A DNA stretch of 19,388 bases from Acidobacteria subdivision 2 bacterium RH1 MAG20 (GTDB taxonomy: Bacteria > Acidobacteriota > Terriglobia > Terriglobales > Acidobacteriaceae): NCBI GenBank assembly GCA_002197545.1, contig NFUO01000296.1:1-19388 (forward strand), written 5' to 3'. Shown here in pieces: positions 1 to 7,843 of this stretch. The translations under genes were made by a program, and so were the position numbers. Below the pieces are notes generated by a model that saw only the letters and a list, made by a program, of their open reading frames with translations, ran no database searches and had not been told where the DNA came from. Numbering within the stretch: the stretch's first letter is position 1; every line of letters begins with the position of its first letter.

Positions 1-1
1 A

Positions 2-22
2 ACCGGGGTGGATGTGCCATGA
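2..22 (+). CDS. Possible 3' tail of an upstream gene (partial)
   Basis: The reading frame that starts at base 2 gives TGVDVP and then a TGA at 20-22. This stop overlaps the ATG of the CusB-like gene at 19 in an ATGA arrangement, the usual sign of translationally coupled genes. An upstream partner such as a CusC/TolC channel would be expected in a cus operon, and the TolC-type protein further along this window ends with a similar REVDVP stretch. Only six codons are visible, so the identity is a guess. Confidence 0.3.
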   Translation, partial: TGVDVP

Positions 23-1689
23 ACGAGCGCAACTTCAGAACGAATGCGAATGAGGGATCAGACATGCTCCGTACAGCCAACAACAATTATCGCCGGGCGT
101 TTTGGATTGCACTCACTACAACCGTTCTGTTCGCGATTGTGGCGTCAGTCTTGTGGTGGCGTTTAAGCCATGCTGGACCTGCTTCGCAGCCTGGCGCCGC
201 TTCCGCAAGCGAGTCGATGGAGGCGATGGGACAGACTTCATCGGCCAACGCCCCGGGCTCCGCGGCAGGAGCAACAGGCGACCCTCAGGCCGGCACTATG
301 CAAGAGACGCCGCTTGCCCCCTTCCAGCTCACGCCGCAGCGAATGCAGAGCATCGGCGTTGTGCTGGGGAAGGTTGAATCCAAGCGGGTCAACACCGAGC
401 TTCGTTTCTACGGCAACGTGCAGGTTGATGAGCGGCGGCAGGCCTACGTACAGACGCGATTCGCGGGATGGATTCGGAGAGTATATGCCGACGCAACGGG
501 CAATTTCATCGGCAAGGGCGAGCCGCTATTTACGATCTACAGCCCTGACCTGGTCTCGACCGAACATGAATACTTGCTGGCGAAGAAGAATGCTGAGTCT
601 TTGCAGCAGAGCACAGTGAGCGGAGTAGCTTCGGGTGCCGCTTCGCTCTTCAGTGCTGCCAAAGAGCGGCTGCTGCAATGGGAAGTGTCTCCTGCCGAAA
701 TCGAGAAGCTGGATCAAGGTGGAAAGGCGATTACGGATCTGACAGTCAATTCTCCCGTCTCGGGTTACATCACGCAGAAAAGCGCCCTGCCCAATATGTA
801 CGTGCAGCCCGAAACCATGCTGTACACCGTGGCTGACCTGTCCGACGTTTGGGTGCTCGCCCAGGTATTCCAAAACGATGCAGGCAAGATCAAACCGGGT
901 GATCCCGCAGAGGTCACGGTCGATGCGTATCCCGGACGAGTCTTCAGCGGGCGGGTGGATTACATCCTTCCGCAAGTGGACATGAACACGCGCACGTTGC
1001 CGGTGCGGTTGGTGTTTTCAAATCCTGGTCTGAAGTTGAGGCCCGGAATGTATGTGAATGTTCGCGCGAAGTTGCCGATGGGACAGCAGTTGGTTGTCCC
1101 GGCCAGCGCGGCTTTTCACTCGGGAACCAAGAACCTGCTATTCGTCTACAACGGCGAAGGCAACATCGAGCCGCGCGAAGTCGAATTGGGGCCTCAAGTC
1201 GGCGATGAACTGGTCATCACGAAGGGCGTCAAAGCCCAAGAACAGATCGTCACTTCGGCGAACTTCTTGATTGATTCCGAAGCCCAATTGCAGGCGGCGG
1301 CGGGTGCGTTTATTCCTCCGCCTCCCGGTGCTGGTCAGGCGGCTTCGATGAATGCTCCGGCGGAACAACAAGCGAATGTGGAATTGACGACTGATCCCGA
1401 TCCTACGCACAAGGGCAGCAACATCGTTCGCGTGAAGCTCACCGGCCAAGATGGGAAACCGATCACGGGAGCAAACGTAACCGTGACCTTCTTCATGGCG
1501 GCAATGCCGGCGATGGGAATGGCCTCGATGAAAACCGTCATCAATGCCAGCGACAAAGGCGGCGGCATGTATGAAGGCAAGGGCGATCTGGGTTCCGGTG
1601 GCACTTGGCAGGTCACCATCAGGGCGCAACAAAACGGGCAAGCGATTGCCAATAAGCAGCTCACGCTCAATGCCACAGGAGGTATGTAG
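19..1689 (+). CDS. cusB: CusB-like RND efflux periplasmic adaptor with C-terminal FixH/YtkA-like domain
   Basis: This is the periplasmic adaptor (membrane fusion protein) that would join the CusA pump to an outer-membrane channel and pass Cu(I)/Ag(I) to it. One membrane anchor lies at about residues 27-47, followed by a low-complexity Ala/Ser/Met linker. The barrel-sandwich and hairpin regions occupy about 125-275, with a typical SPVSGYI motif near 245-251. The beta-barrel and membrane-proximal domains follow to about 425. A proline linker (FIPPPPGAG) leads into an extra domain at about 450-553 that resembles FixH/YtkA-like domains (PITGANVTVTFFM, MPAMGM, then GTWQVTI). I do not see the N-terminal YHS-like heavy-metal-binding domain found in some relatives. 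The start at 19 is supported by ATGA overlap with an upstream frame; ATG 64 with GAGGGA six bases upstream is a credible alternative. The gene ends 2 bases before cusA. Confidence 0.9.
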   Translation: MNERNFRTNANEGSDMLRTANNNYRRAFWIALTTTVLFAIVASVLWWRLSHAGPASQPGAASASESMEAMGQTSSANAPGSAAGATGDPQAGTMQETPLAPFQLTPQRMQSIGVVLGKVESKRVNTELRFYGNVQVDERRQAYVQTRFAGWIRRVYADATGNFIGKGEPLFTIYSPDLVSTEHEYLLAKKNAESLQQSTVSGVASGAASLFSAAKERLLQWEVSPAEIEKLDQGGKAITDLTVNSPVSGYITQKSALPNMYVQPETMLYTVADLSDVWVLAQVFQNDAGKIKPGDPAEVTVDAYPGRVFSGRVDYILPQVDMNTRTLPVRLVFSNPGLKLRPGMYVNVRAKLPMGQQLVVPASAAFHSGTKNLLFVYNGEGNIEPREVELGPQVGDELVITKGVKAQEQIVTSANFLIDSEAQLQAAAGAFIPPPPGAGQAASMNAPAEQQANVELTTDPDPTHKGSNIVRVKLTGQDGKPITGANVTVTFFMAAMPAMGMASMKTVINASDKGGGMYEGKGDLGSGGTWQVTIRAQQNGQAIANKQLTLNATGGM

Positions 1690-1691
1690 TC

Positions 1692-4600
1692 ATGATCTCC
1701 CGAATCATTGAGTGGTGCGCACACAATCGCTTCCTGGTCTTCACCGCGGTACTCCTGCTTACGCTGGCCGGAATCTGGTCCATGGGGCACGTTCCGCTGG
1801 ACGCCCTGCCGGATATTTCCGACGTCCAGGTGATCATTCATACCAACTGGGAAGGTGAACCACCCAACATCATTGAAGATCAAGTCACCTACCCCATTGT
1901 CACTGCCCTCTTGGCTGCGCCGAAGGTGAAAGCGGTACGCGCGCAGACCATGTTCAATGACTCTTACGTCTTCGTTGTCTTCGAAGACGGGACGGACATT
2001 TATTGGGCCCGTTCTCGGGTTGTGGAGTATCTGCAGACGATTGCCGGCCGGCTTCCCGCAAATGTGCATCCTGCGATCGGCCCGGATGCGACCGGTGCAG
2101 GTTGGGTCTACGAATATGTGCTCGTCGATCACAGCCACACGCAGAGCCTCGGCGATCTGCGAAGCATTCAGGATTGGCACCTGCGTTACCAACTGGCAAC
2201 CGTTCCCGGCGTGGCCGAAGTGGCGAGCATCGGCGGGTTCGTGCGCCAGTACCAGGTCAATGTCGATCCCAATAAGTTGCTCGCTTATGGCATACCCCTC
2301 TCGACAGTTATCGACCGCGTGAAGTCGAGTACGAATGAAGTCGGTGGCAGAGTACTGGAACTGAGCGGCACGCGATACATGATTCGCGGGCTGGGCTATC
2401 TCAAGTCGCTGGACGATCTGAGGAACGTGCCGGTGATGGCGAAGAACGGGACGCCAGTACTCATCAAGGATCTGGGTACCGTGTCCTTCGGCCCAGACAT
2501 GCGCGAAGGTGTGGCGGAGTGGAACGGCGAAGGCGAAACCGTAGGCGGCATTGTCGTTATGCGGTATGGGCTGAACGCTCTCAACGTGATTGATGGCGTC
2601 AAGAAGAAGCTGGCGGAGATCAGAGGATCGCTGCCGCCGGGAGTCGAGGTCGTCTCCGGCTATGACCGCGGGGGACTGATCAGCGAATCAATCAACACTC
2701 TGAAACATAGCCTGATCGAGGAAGCGATCATCGTTTCCCTGGTCATTATTGTGTTTCTGTTTCACTTCCGCTCGGCGTTGATCCCGATTCTCACTTTACC
2801 GATCGCGCTCGCGATCTCTTTCATCCCCATGTACTACCTGAATGTCAGCTCCAACATCATGTCTCTGGGCGGGTTGGCATTGGCGATTGGCGTCTTGGTG
2901 GATGCCGCCATTGTCATGGTGGAAAACGGATACCGGCATCTTTCCGAGCGCCCGGCATCAGCAGGAGAAGCAGTCGGGGAGGCGAATTCCTCGAATGGAC
3001 CAGTGCTCCACCAAGAGACGGATGCGAGCGCAGGTAAATCCGCAAAGAAAGCGGTTGAACGAGAGCGGGTGCGCATTCTCATCGACTCCGCCAAGCAAGT
3101 GGGTCCCGCGTTGTTTTTTTCTCTCCTTATTATTGTGGTCTCGTTCCTTCCGGTCTTCCTGTTGGAAGCGCAGGAAGGACGCATGTTCCGTCCGCTGGCG
3201 TGGACGAAAACCCTGGCCGTCGGCTTCTCGTCCTTGTTGGCCATCACGCTGGTTCCCATCCTGATGGTCATTTTCATTCGAGGGAAGCTGCGGCCCGAAT
3301 CGGAAAATCCGATTTCAAGAATTACGCAGGCACTCTATTTGCCAGTTTTACGACTCTGTCTGAAATACCGCAAGACGACGTTGTTGCTCAATTTGGCATT
3401 CCTCGTCGTGACGTTTCCCTTGATGTTCAAGATGGGCAGTCAGTTCATGCCACCTTTGTTTGAAGGCTCATCGCTCTACATGCCCACAGCACTTCCTGGT
3501 ATCTCGATCACGCAAGCCTCGCAACTCCTGCAGGAGCAGGATCGGATTCTCCGATCCTTCCCGGAAGTTGAGAGCGTCTTCGGCGCAGTCGGACGATCCG
3601 ACAGTGCTACCGACAATGCTCCCCTCGATATGTATGACACGACCGTGATGCTCAAGCCGAGAGAGAAATGGCCTCCAGGGATGACCTACGAAAAGCTCAT
3701 TCGCGAGATGGACGAGAAGCTCCAGTTTCCGGGCCTGACGAACACCTGGACCATGCCAGTACAAAACCGTCTCGACATGGCGCTCACGGGGATCAAGACG
3801 CCGGTAGGAATGAAGATTCAAGGCACCAATCTGGAGCAAATCCAGCAACTCGGGGCACAGGTACAGCAGATTCTCTCGGGGTTACCGCAGGTTCGTTCCG
3901 TTTTCGCCGAGCGAGTATCGCAGGGCTTTTACATCAACGTAGACGTCAATCGTCCAGAAGCCGCGAAATACGGTTTGACCATTGCCGACGTACAACAAGC
4001 CGTGGAATCGGGTATTGGAGGCATGAATGTTGCCGAAAACGTCGAAGGCCGCAGCCGCTATCCGATCAATGTCCGTTACCAGCGTGACTTTCGCGACAAC
4101 GTCGGAGAGCTGAGTCGCGTGTTGATTGCGACACCTTCCGGAGCGCAGATACCGATTTCCGAAGTGGCCAAGCTTTCGTTCTCGCGTGGCCCAGCAATGA
4201 TCCGCGATGAAGATGGCCAGCTCACGGGATATGTCTACATCGATCTCAACACCACCGACTACGGTGGTTTCGTAGACCAGGCCAGCAAGATGCTTCGGCA
4301 GAAGTTGCAATTGCCCGCGGGGTACACCTATCAGTGGTCAGGCGAATACGAATTCCAGCTTCGAGCGAAGGAACGCATGAAGATCATCTTGCCCGTGGTG
4401 TTCTTCGTGATCTTCCTGCTCCTGTACATGGTCTTCCACAACTTAACCGAGGCCATGGTCCTGATCTTCCCCACGTTCTATGCCATGACCGGCGGGCTGA
4501 TCTTGCAGTGGCTGCTTGGCTACAACTTTAGCGTCGCCGTCTGGGTCGGATATATCGCACTGTTTGGCATCGCGGTGGAGACCGGCGTCGTTATGGTCGT

Positions 4601-4922
4601 GTATCTGCACGAGTCGCTCGACAAACGCATCGCTTCAGGTCGCCCGCTTACAGAAGCCGATATTCATGAGGCAGCCATCGAGGGCGCTGTGCATCGGCTC
4701 CGGCCAAAGCTGATGACGGTCTCCGCCGTTCTCGCCAGCCTGATTCCGATCCTCTGGGCGAGTGGAATCGGCTCCGACGTGATGAAGCCGATTGCCGCTC
4801 CCATGGTCGGAGGAATGATTACGTCCACGATTCACGTGCTGATTCTGGTCCCGGTGTTCTTCGTGCTGATGAAGGAACGAGCCCTGCGGCGTGGCACTTT
4901 GCGGCCGGAACCGGAGGAGTAA
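1692..4922 (+). CDS. cusA: CusA-type Cu(I)/Ag(I) RND efflux pump
   Basis: This is the inner-membrane, proton-driven pump of a CusCBA-type tripartite system. At 1076 residues it is close to the family length. Compared from memory with E. coli CusA, the three metal-relay methionines are present: M597 (SLYMP), M647 (APLDM) and M696 (NRLDM). The proton-relay acid D404 in GVLVDAAIVMVEN is also present, as are the C-terminal GIAVETGVVM glutamate and HRLRPKLMTV lysine. These point to monovalent copper/silver rather than Co/Zn/Cd. The loop after TM4, about residues 418-458, is longer and more hydrophilic than in E. coli. The ATG at 1692 follows the adaptor stop by 2 bases, so the two genes are coupled. 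The last 24 codons recur as a relic at 17143-17214. Confidence 0.95.
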   Translation: MISRIIEWCAHNRFLVFTAVLLLTLAGIWSMGHVPLDALPDISDVQVIIHTNWEGEPPNIIEDQVTYPIVTALLAAPKVKAVRAQTMFNDSYVFVVFEDGTDIYWARSRVVEYLQTIAGRLPANVHPAIGPDATGAGWVYEYVLVDHSHTQSLGDLRSIQDWHLRYQLATVPGVAEVASIGGFVRQYQVNVDPNKLLAYGIPLSTVIDRVKSSTNEVGGRVLELSGTRYMIRGLGYLKSLDDLRNVPVMAKNGTPVLIKDLGTVSFGPDMREGVAEWNGEGETVGGIVVMRYGLNALNVIDGVKKKLAEIRGSLPPGVEVVSGYDRGGLISESINTLKHSLIEEAIIVSLVIIVFLFHFRSALIPILTLPIALAISFIPMYYLNVSSNIMSLGGLALAIGVLVDAAIVMVENGYRHLSERPASAGEAVGEANSSNGPVLHQETDASAGKSAKKAVERERVRILIDSAKQVGPALFFSLLIIVVSFLPVFLLEAQEGRMFRPLAWTKTLAVGFSSLLAITLVPILMVIFIRGKLRPESENPISRITQALYLPVLRLCLKYRKTTLLLNLAFLVVTFPLMFKMGSQFMPPLFEGSSLYMPTALPGISITQASQLLQEQDRILRSFPEVESVFGAVGRSDSATDNAPLDMYDTTVMLKPREKWPPGMTYEKLIREMDEKLQFPGLTNTWTMPVQNRLDMALTGIKTPVGMKIQGTNLEQIQQLGAQVQQILSGLPQVRSVFAERVSQGFYINVDVNRPEAAKYGLTIADVQQAVESGIGGMNVAENVEGRSRYPINVRYQRDFRDNVGELSRVLIATPSGAQIPISEVAKLSFSRGPAMIRDEDGQLTGYVYIDLNTTDYGGFVDQASKMLRQKLQLPAGYTYQWSGEYEFQLRAKERMKIILPVVFFVIFLLLYMVFHNLTEAMVLIFPTFYAMTGGLILQWLLGYNFSVAVWVGYIALFGIAVETGVVMVVYLHESLDKRIASGRPLTEADIHEAAIEGAVHRLRPKLMTVSAVLASLIPILWASGIGSDVMKPIAAPMVGGMITSTIHVLILVPVFFVLMKERALRRGTLRPEPEE

Positions 4923-4941
4923 AGGAGGTAAAGGGAAACCG

Positions 4942-5103
4942 ATGCGGATTAGAAAACAAAAGCTGTTCGGCTGCAAGTTAGCGAGTGGTGACATAGCCAA
5001 TAGGCAACCAAATAACCGTAGTCAGGTGGCCCAGGAGAACGAGGTTTTGCATTTTGGTCGATTCCGGGCTGCGACCTGGCACAACCAGCGGTTGGCTCCA
5101 TAG
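4942..5103 (+). CDS. Doubtful 53-residue ORF downstream of cusA
   Basis: This is a short ORF in the 189-base gap between cusA and the next clear gene. An excellent AGGAGG lies at 4923-4928, but 13 bases from the ATG, further than ideal; AAGGG at 4931-4935 is closer. The product is basic, with no signal peptide, membrane segment or Cys motif, and I do not recognise it. The reverse strand is also open here, so coding bias alone does not settle it. It may be a leader or simply non-coding. Confidence 0.25.
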   Translation: MRIRKQKLFGCKLASGDIANRQPNNRSQVAQENEVLHFGRFRAATWHNQRLAP

Positions 5104-5111
5104 GAGGAAAT

Positions 5112-5519
5112 ATGAAAACAACAAGATGCAAGTTACAAGTGGCGCTGACAATCGTTTCTCCAGCGTGCTTAGTGTTCTTGGCGGCGGGCAACACCGCCGC
5201 AGGACAACGACCATCCCTGAGCAAGAAAGAAGTCAAGGCGCTGATCGCGAGTGCAAAGACGAAGGAAGACCATCTCAAGCTGGCCGACTACTACAAAGCT
5301 GAGACCGTGCGATTGGAAGCGGAAGCGAAAGATCACGACGAAATGGCGGAGATGTACAAGAAAAATCCAACTCCGATGGCCGTAAAACATCCGGGGGCAA
5401 TCGGAGAAGGCCACTGCCATGAGATCGCGAGGCGGTACCGCGAGGCTGCTGCCAAGGCGCAGGAGCTGGCGGCGATGCACGCGCAACTGGCGACAACAGC
5501 CGAGCAGAAGCAGCCATGA
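5112..5519 (+). CDS. Secreted helical protein with internal His repeat, function unknown
   Basis: A 135-residue protein with an N-terminal signal-like segment (about 8-30) and a mature part that looks almost wholly helical and charged. Two helical units have the same spacing: A58-x2-Y61-x13-H75-x3-A79 and A106-x2-Y109-x13-H123-x3-A127, offset by exactly 48 residues. The second unit opens with HCH at 101-103. The repeated histidines and the HCH suggest metal binding in the periplasm, which is inference. AGGAGG at 5102-5107 lies just ahead of the ATG. It stands downstream of cusBA on the same strand and is probably co-transcribed. I cannot name the family. Confidence 0.8.
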   Translation: MKTTRCKLQVALTIVSPACLVFLAAGNTAAGQRPSLSKKEVKALIASAKTKEDHLKLADYYKAETVRLEAEAKDHDEMAEMYKKNPTPMAVKHPGAIGEGHCHEIARRYREAAAKAQELAAMHAQLATTAEQKQP

Positions 5520-5652
5520 TGAACAAGAGAAGTATGAAAAGAGACCCAAGGTCGATAACCGTGCCGACGGAGGATGGCCGTGAGAACTAAGTCGCCATCT
5601 GGTTGCGTTCGAGCGCGCGTACTTTGGCCGGCAGTACAGATCGGAGGTGGAG

Positions 5653-6138
5653 ATGCGACGGAAGCGTGAGTCGAAAAACTCAGGGGTATTGGTCCATTGG
5701 CCGGTGATCGTTTTCGGATCTGCCTTGCTCGCGCTCTTTTCAACCCTTGCGTACAGGGCGTCTCACTCAGCCCGCCCGAGCCCTGAGCCAGGTAGCGGAG
5801 CGGTGCCAGTGCATTACGACCGTGCGGGAGATGCGATGCCCTTTCCAGCAACTCTGGAGCCTGCGAGCTTCAAGCAGACCGAAGTGCGGGAGGCATATCA
5901 AACTGCGAAAGAAATACCGGAAGTGCTGGCGCAGCAGCCTTGCTATTGCTACTGCCAGCGCAAAGGGCATCGCAGTCTCCTGGACTGCTTCAAGACGGAC
6001 CACGCGGCAAGTTGCAGTATCTGCATTCGGGAGGCACTCCTCGCGGCCCAAATGCATCGCCAGCAGAAATCGGCGGAAGAGATTCGGAGGGCGATCACTC
6101 AAGGGCCGTGGGCCGGCGAGGGGAGTTCAAACCAATGA
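5653..6138 (+). CDS. Membrane-anchored PCYCYC-motif protein
   Basis: A 161-residue protein with one N-terminal membrane segment (about 12-33) and a periplasmic part. That part carries PCYCYC at 96-101, then C112, C121 and C124 (SCSIC), giving six cysteines and a histidine at 106 in a 28-residue block. It resembles the PCYCGC-motif protein family, here with Tyr in place of Gly. The function of that family is not established to my knowledge; clustered Cys in an exported protein next to a copper pump suggests soft-metal binding. GGAGG at 5643-5647 is five bases from the ATG at 5653, which I prefer to the GTG at 5647 because the GTG overlaps the ribosome-binding site. Confidence 0.8.
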   Translation: MRRKRESKNSGVLVHWPVIVFGSALLALFSTLAYRASHSARPSPEPGSGAVPVHYDRAGDAMPFPATLEPASFKQTEVREAYQTAKEIPEVLAQQPCYCYCQRKGHRSLLDCFKTDHAASCSICIREALLAAQMHRQQKSAEEIRRAITQGPWAGEGSSNQ

Positions 6139-6195
6139 TTTGTGACAAGAGCAGGTACAACTTCAACCAAACCAAAAAGGGGAATACTAATACTA

Positions 6196-6591
6196 ATGAA
6201 GACAAGACGAACAATCGTAAACACTATTGCGTTTCTCGCCTTTTCCACGATGCTCATGGCGGCTCAAATGCAAATGCCTGCGAGCACACCTGAAACGAGC
6301 AAACCAGCAAAGGCTTCTTCCTCGTCCAAAACGCTGACCGGAACCGTTAGCGACTCCATGTGTGGCGCTCACCACATGGCCAAGGACATGAGCGCGGCCG
6401 CGTGTACCCGAGACTGCGTGAAGAAAGGGACGAAGTACGCCCTGGTCGAAGGGAAGAAGGTCTACACGCTTGATGGGCACGAGGCTGAACTGGACAAGCT
6501 CGCTGGTGAGCGGGCGACGGTGAAGGGCAGCTTGACGGGGGACATGGTGTTGGTTGAGTCTGTTGCCCCTGCGAAGAAGATGGCAAAGTAA
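6196..6591 (+). CDS. Small secreted protein with SDSMCGAHHM motif, function unknown
   Basis: A 131-residue protein with a clear signal peptide (about 5-24, ending near MAAQ), a Ser/Lys/Ala linker and a compact domain at about 46-122. The domain starts LTGTVSDSMCGAHHM and has three cysteines, C56, C70 and C74, with H59 and H60. The rest is beta-rich (KYALVEGKKVYTLDG and GERATVKGSL). I associate proteins of this look with Acidobacteriota, but this is memory and I cannot give a function. The ATG at 6196 places the signal peptide at the N-terminus. AAGGGGA lies about 12 bases upstream, somewhat far, and a GTG at 6142 would add an implausible leader. It is the last plus-strand gene before a convergent unit. 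Confidence 0.8.
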   Translation: MKTRRTIVNTIAFLAFSTMLMAAQMQMPASTPETSKPAKASSSSKTLTGTVSDSMCGAHHMAKDMSAAACTRDCVKKGTKYALVEGKKVYTLDGHEAELDKLAGERATVKGSLTGDMVLVESVAPAKKMAK

Positions 6592-6656
6592 CCGCTGGGG
6601 AGACAGGCGGTGACGATCAGCATGGATCGTTTCAGCATAGTTTCCCGCATGAAGAC

Positions 6657-6684
6657 ACCCAGCTTTCAGTTCTGAAGGCTGGGT
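6657..6684. terminator. Bidirectional terminator-like hairpin
   Basis: A 12-bp stem (6657-6668 with 6673-6684, one G-T pair) closes a GTTC loop in the gap between two convergent genes. The T-rich tract that follows on the plus strand (CATTTCT) is weak. Position between convergent stop codons favours a shared terminator. Confidence 0.6.
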
Positions 6685-6714
6685 CATTTCTCACGTTCAG
6701 TCAAAAGAAGAGGC

Positions 6715-6969
6715 TCACCTAAGAGCAGCAAGCAATACATGCTCTTCGGGGCCACGCCGAGCACAACAGGAAGCAAGTTTGCCGTCAATCACAACTGCGG
6801 GCACGCTGCGAACGCCATAGTTTTTCGCTTTGGTAGCTATCTCTGACTCCTGCATGTCGTGAACTACGACTTCGTGCGAAGAGCCAGCAAGTCGCTTGAC
6901 CAGTTCAATGGTTTCGTTGCAGGTCGAGCAACCTGCACTGAAGACTTCGATTTTCTTCTTTGTGTTCAT
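6715..6969 (-). CDS. Thioredoxin-like small protein with CSTC active site
   Basis: An 84-residue thioredoxin/glutaredoxin-fold protein. The redox or metal-binding motif is C14-S-T-C17 at the end of the first strand (VFSAGCSTCNETI). A cis-Pro position is seen at P57 (SVPAVVIDGK), and a second Cys pair, C68-C69, lies in SCCARRGP. No signal peptide is visible, so it should act in the cytoplasm. AGGAG precedes the ATG by a normal distance. It is the third gene of a merR-led unit, 30 bases after the membrane protein. A role in receiving metal from that membrane protein, or in reducing a substrate, is plausible but unproven. Confidence 0.85.
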   Translation of the reverse strand: MNTKKKIEVFSAGCSTCNETIELVKRLAGSSHEVVVHDMQESEIATKAKNYGVRSVPAVVIDGKLASCCARRGPEEHVLLAALR

Positions 6970-6999
6970 TGTGTTCTCCTAAGACATTCGAGTTTGGCT

Positions 7000-7413
7000 T
7001 CAATCAACCCTTTCTGATTCGCAGTGATCGCAGATGTCCGCTTGCCTAGACATTCCGCGAATCGGCCACGCATTCGACAGCGAAGCGATAACCAACAGCC
7101 CGACGGCGCCGTACATCGTGGCCTTCGATTCCCACTTAAACTTTCCTAACAGGACCCCAGCCGCTGCAAGTAATCCGAGCAGAAACGGGCCATACCCATG
7201 ACGGCTATTCGCTTTGAATGCCATCGCTCCCAACGCAATCGCTAGGAACCCAGCGGTCACAGGAAGCAAGTAGGGGGCCGATATGAGAAAGCCAAGGCCA
7301 ACCGAACTCAGTAAACCTGCGTAGGTGGGCCAACACAAGGGACAGGCTAGTTTCGGAAGCAGCGAAACGCCGACACCCGGTAGTGCCAGTAAGCCTTGCT
7401 TCCATCGACTCAT
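7000..7413 (-). CDS. MerC/MerT-like four-helix membrane protein (putative metal transporter)
   Basis: A 137-residue integral membrane protein with about four hydrophobic segments (near 8-23, 30-48, 50-67 and 74-115, the last probably two helices). A conserved-looking C24-P-L-C27-W-P motif starts the second segment, as in MerC/MerT-type mercury uptake proteins where a Cys pair in the first helices binds the metal. A second pair, C128-x2-C131, lies in the hydrophilic C-terminal tail. Its ATG (7413-7411) overlaps the stop of the regulator in ATGA, so translation is coupled. Family membership is judged from size, topology and Cys placement only, and the substrate is uncertain because no merA or merP is in view. 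Confidence 0.7.
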   Translation of the reverse strand: MSRWKQGLLALPGVGVSLLPKLACPLCWPTYAGLLSSVGLGFLISAPYLLPVTAGFLAIALGAMAFKANSRHGYGPFLLGLLAAAGVLLGKFKWESKATMYGAVGLLVIASLSNAWPIRGMSRQADICDHCESERVD

Positions 7414-7817
7414 ACGCCCTCCCCGTCAAGGCTCTCAAGAATGGGGCATTCCGTAATCGGGCCCCATCCGGTGCAGGATTTCGTTAGCTTCAGAAGTGTC
7501 TTTTCCATGGATTCAAGGCTTCTGATCTTGCTTCGAATATCGGCGATCTTCGCTTTAGCCTTCGCCCGTATGCCTGCACTCGTTGTCGTTGGCGACACTC
7601 GCAGCGATAACAATTCCCCGATCTCTTTAAGAGAGAAGCCCAGTTCCTTCGCCCGCTGAATAAACCGCAGCCGCTGCGCAGCTTCAATCGGGAACAGGCG
7701 ATAGCCGGATGCGCTACGCGGTGGTTTGGGCAACAGGCCACGCCGTTCGTAGTAGCGCACGGTTTCCAGGTTCGTCCCGGATTCCCTCGCGAGGTGTCCA
7801 ATGGTCAGTGATTTCAT
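7410..7817 (-). CDS. MerR-family metal-responsive regulator
   Basis: A 135-residue MerR-type activator/repressor. The winged helix-turn-helix is at 1-70 (LTIGHLARESGTNLETVRYYERRGLL), followed by a long dimerisation helix (about 80-112) and a metal-binding loop. By alignment with Tn501 MerR from memory, C115 and C124 match MerR C117 and C126 with the same x8 spacing. The position of MerR C82 is Thr78, so one of the three Hg-binding cysteines is missing. CueR-type Cu(I) sensors also lack that Cys (Ser there), but they use a C-x7-C loop. The inducer therefore cannot be named. It heads its own operon and sits behind a typical MerR operator, so it should be autoregulated. Confidence 0.9.
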   Translation of the reverse strand: MKSLTIGHLARESGTNLETVRYYERRGLLPKPPRSASGYRLFPIEAAQRLRFIQRAKELGFSLKEIGELLSLRVSPTTTSAGIRAKAKAKIADIRSKIRSLESMEKTLLKLTKSCTGWGPITECPILESLDGEGV

Positions 7818-7843
7818 ATCGCCTGCCTACCTCGATGCACATA

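Noticed and set aside
1335..2192. Long minus-strand ORF of 285 codons
   Set aside because: It lies antisense to cusB and cusA, whose motifs are unambiguous, and its product shows no recognisable domain.
5516..5590. 24-codon ORF whose ATG overlaps the stop of the helical-repeat gene (ATGA)
   Set aside because: Very short, basic, without motifs or a ribosome-binding site of its own; overlap alone is not enough. The 133-base gap otherwise shows nothing.
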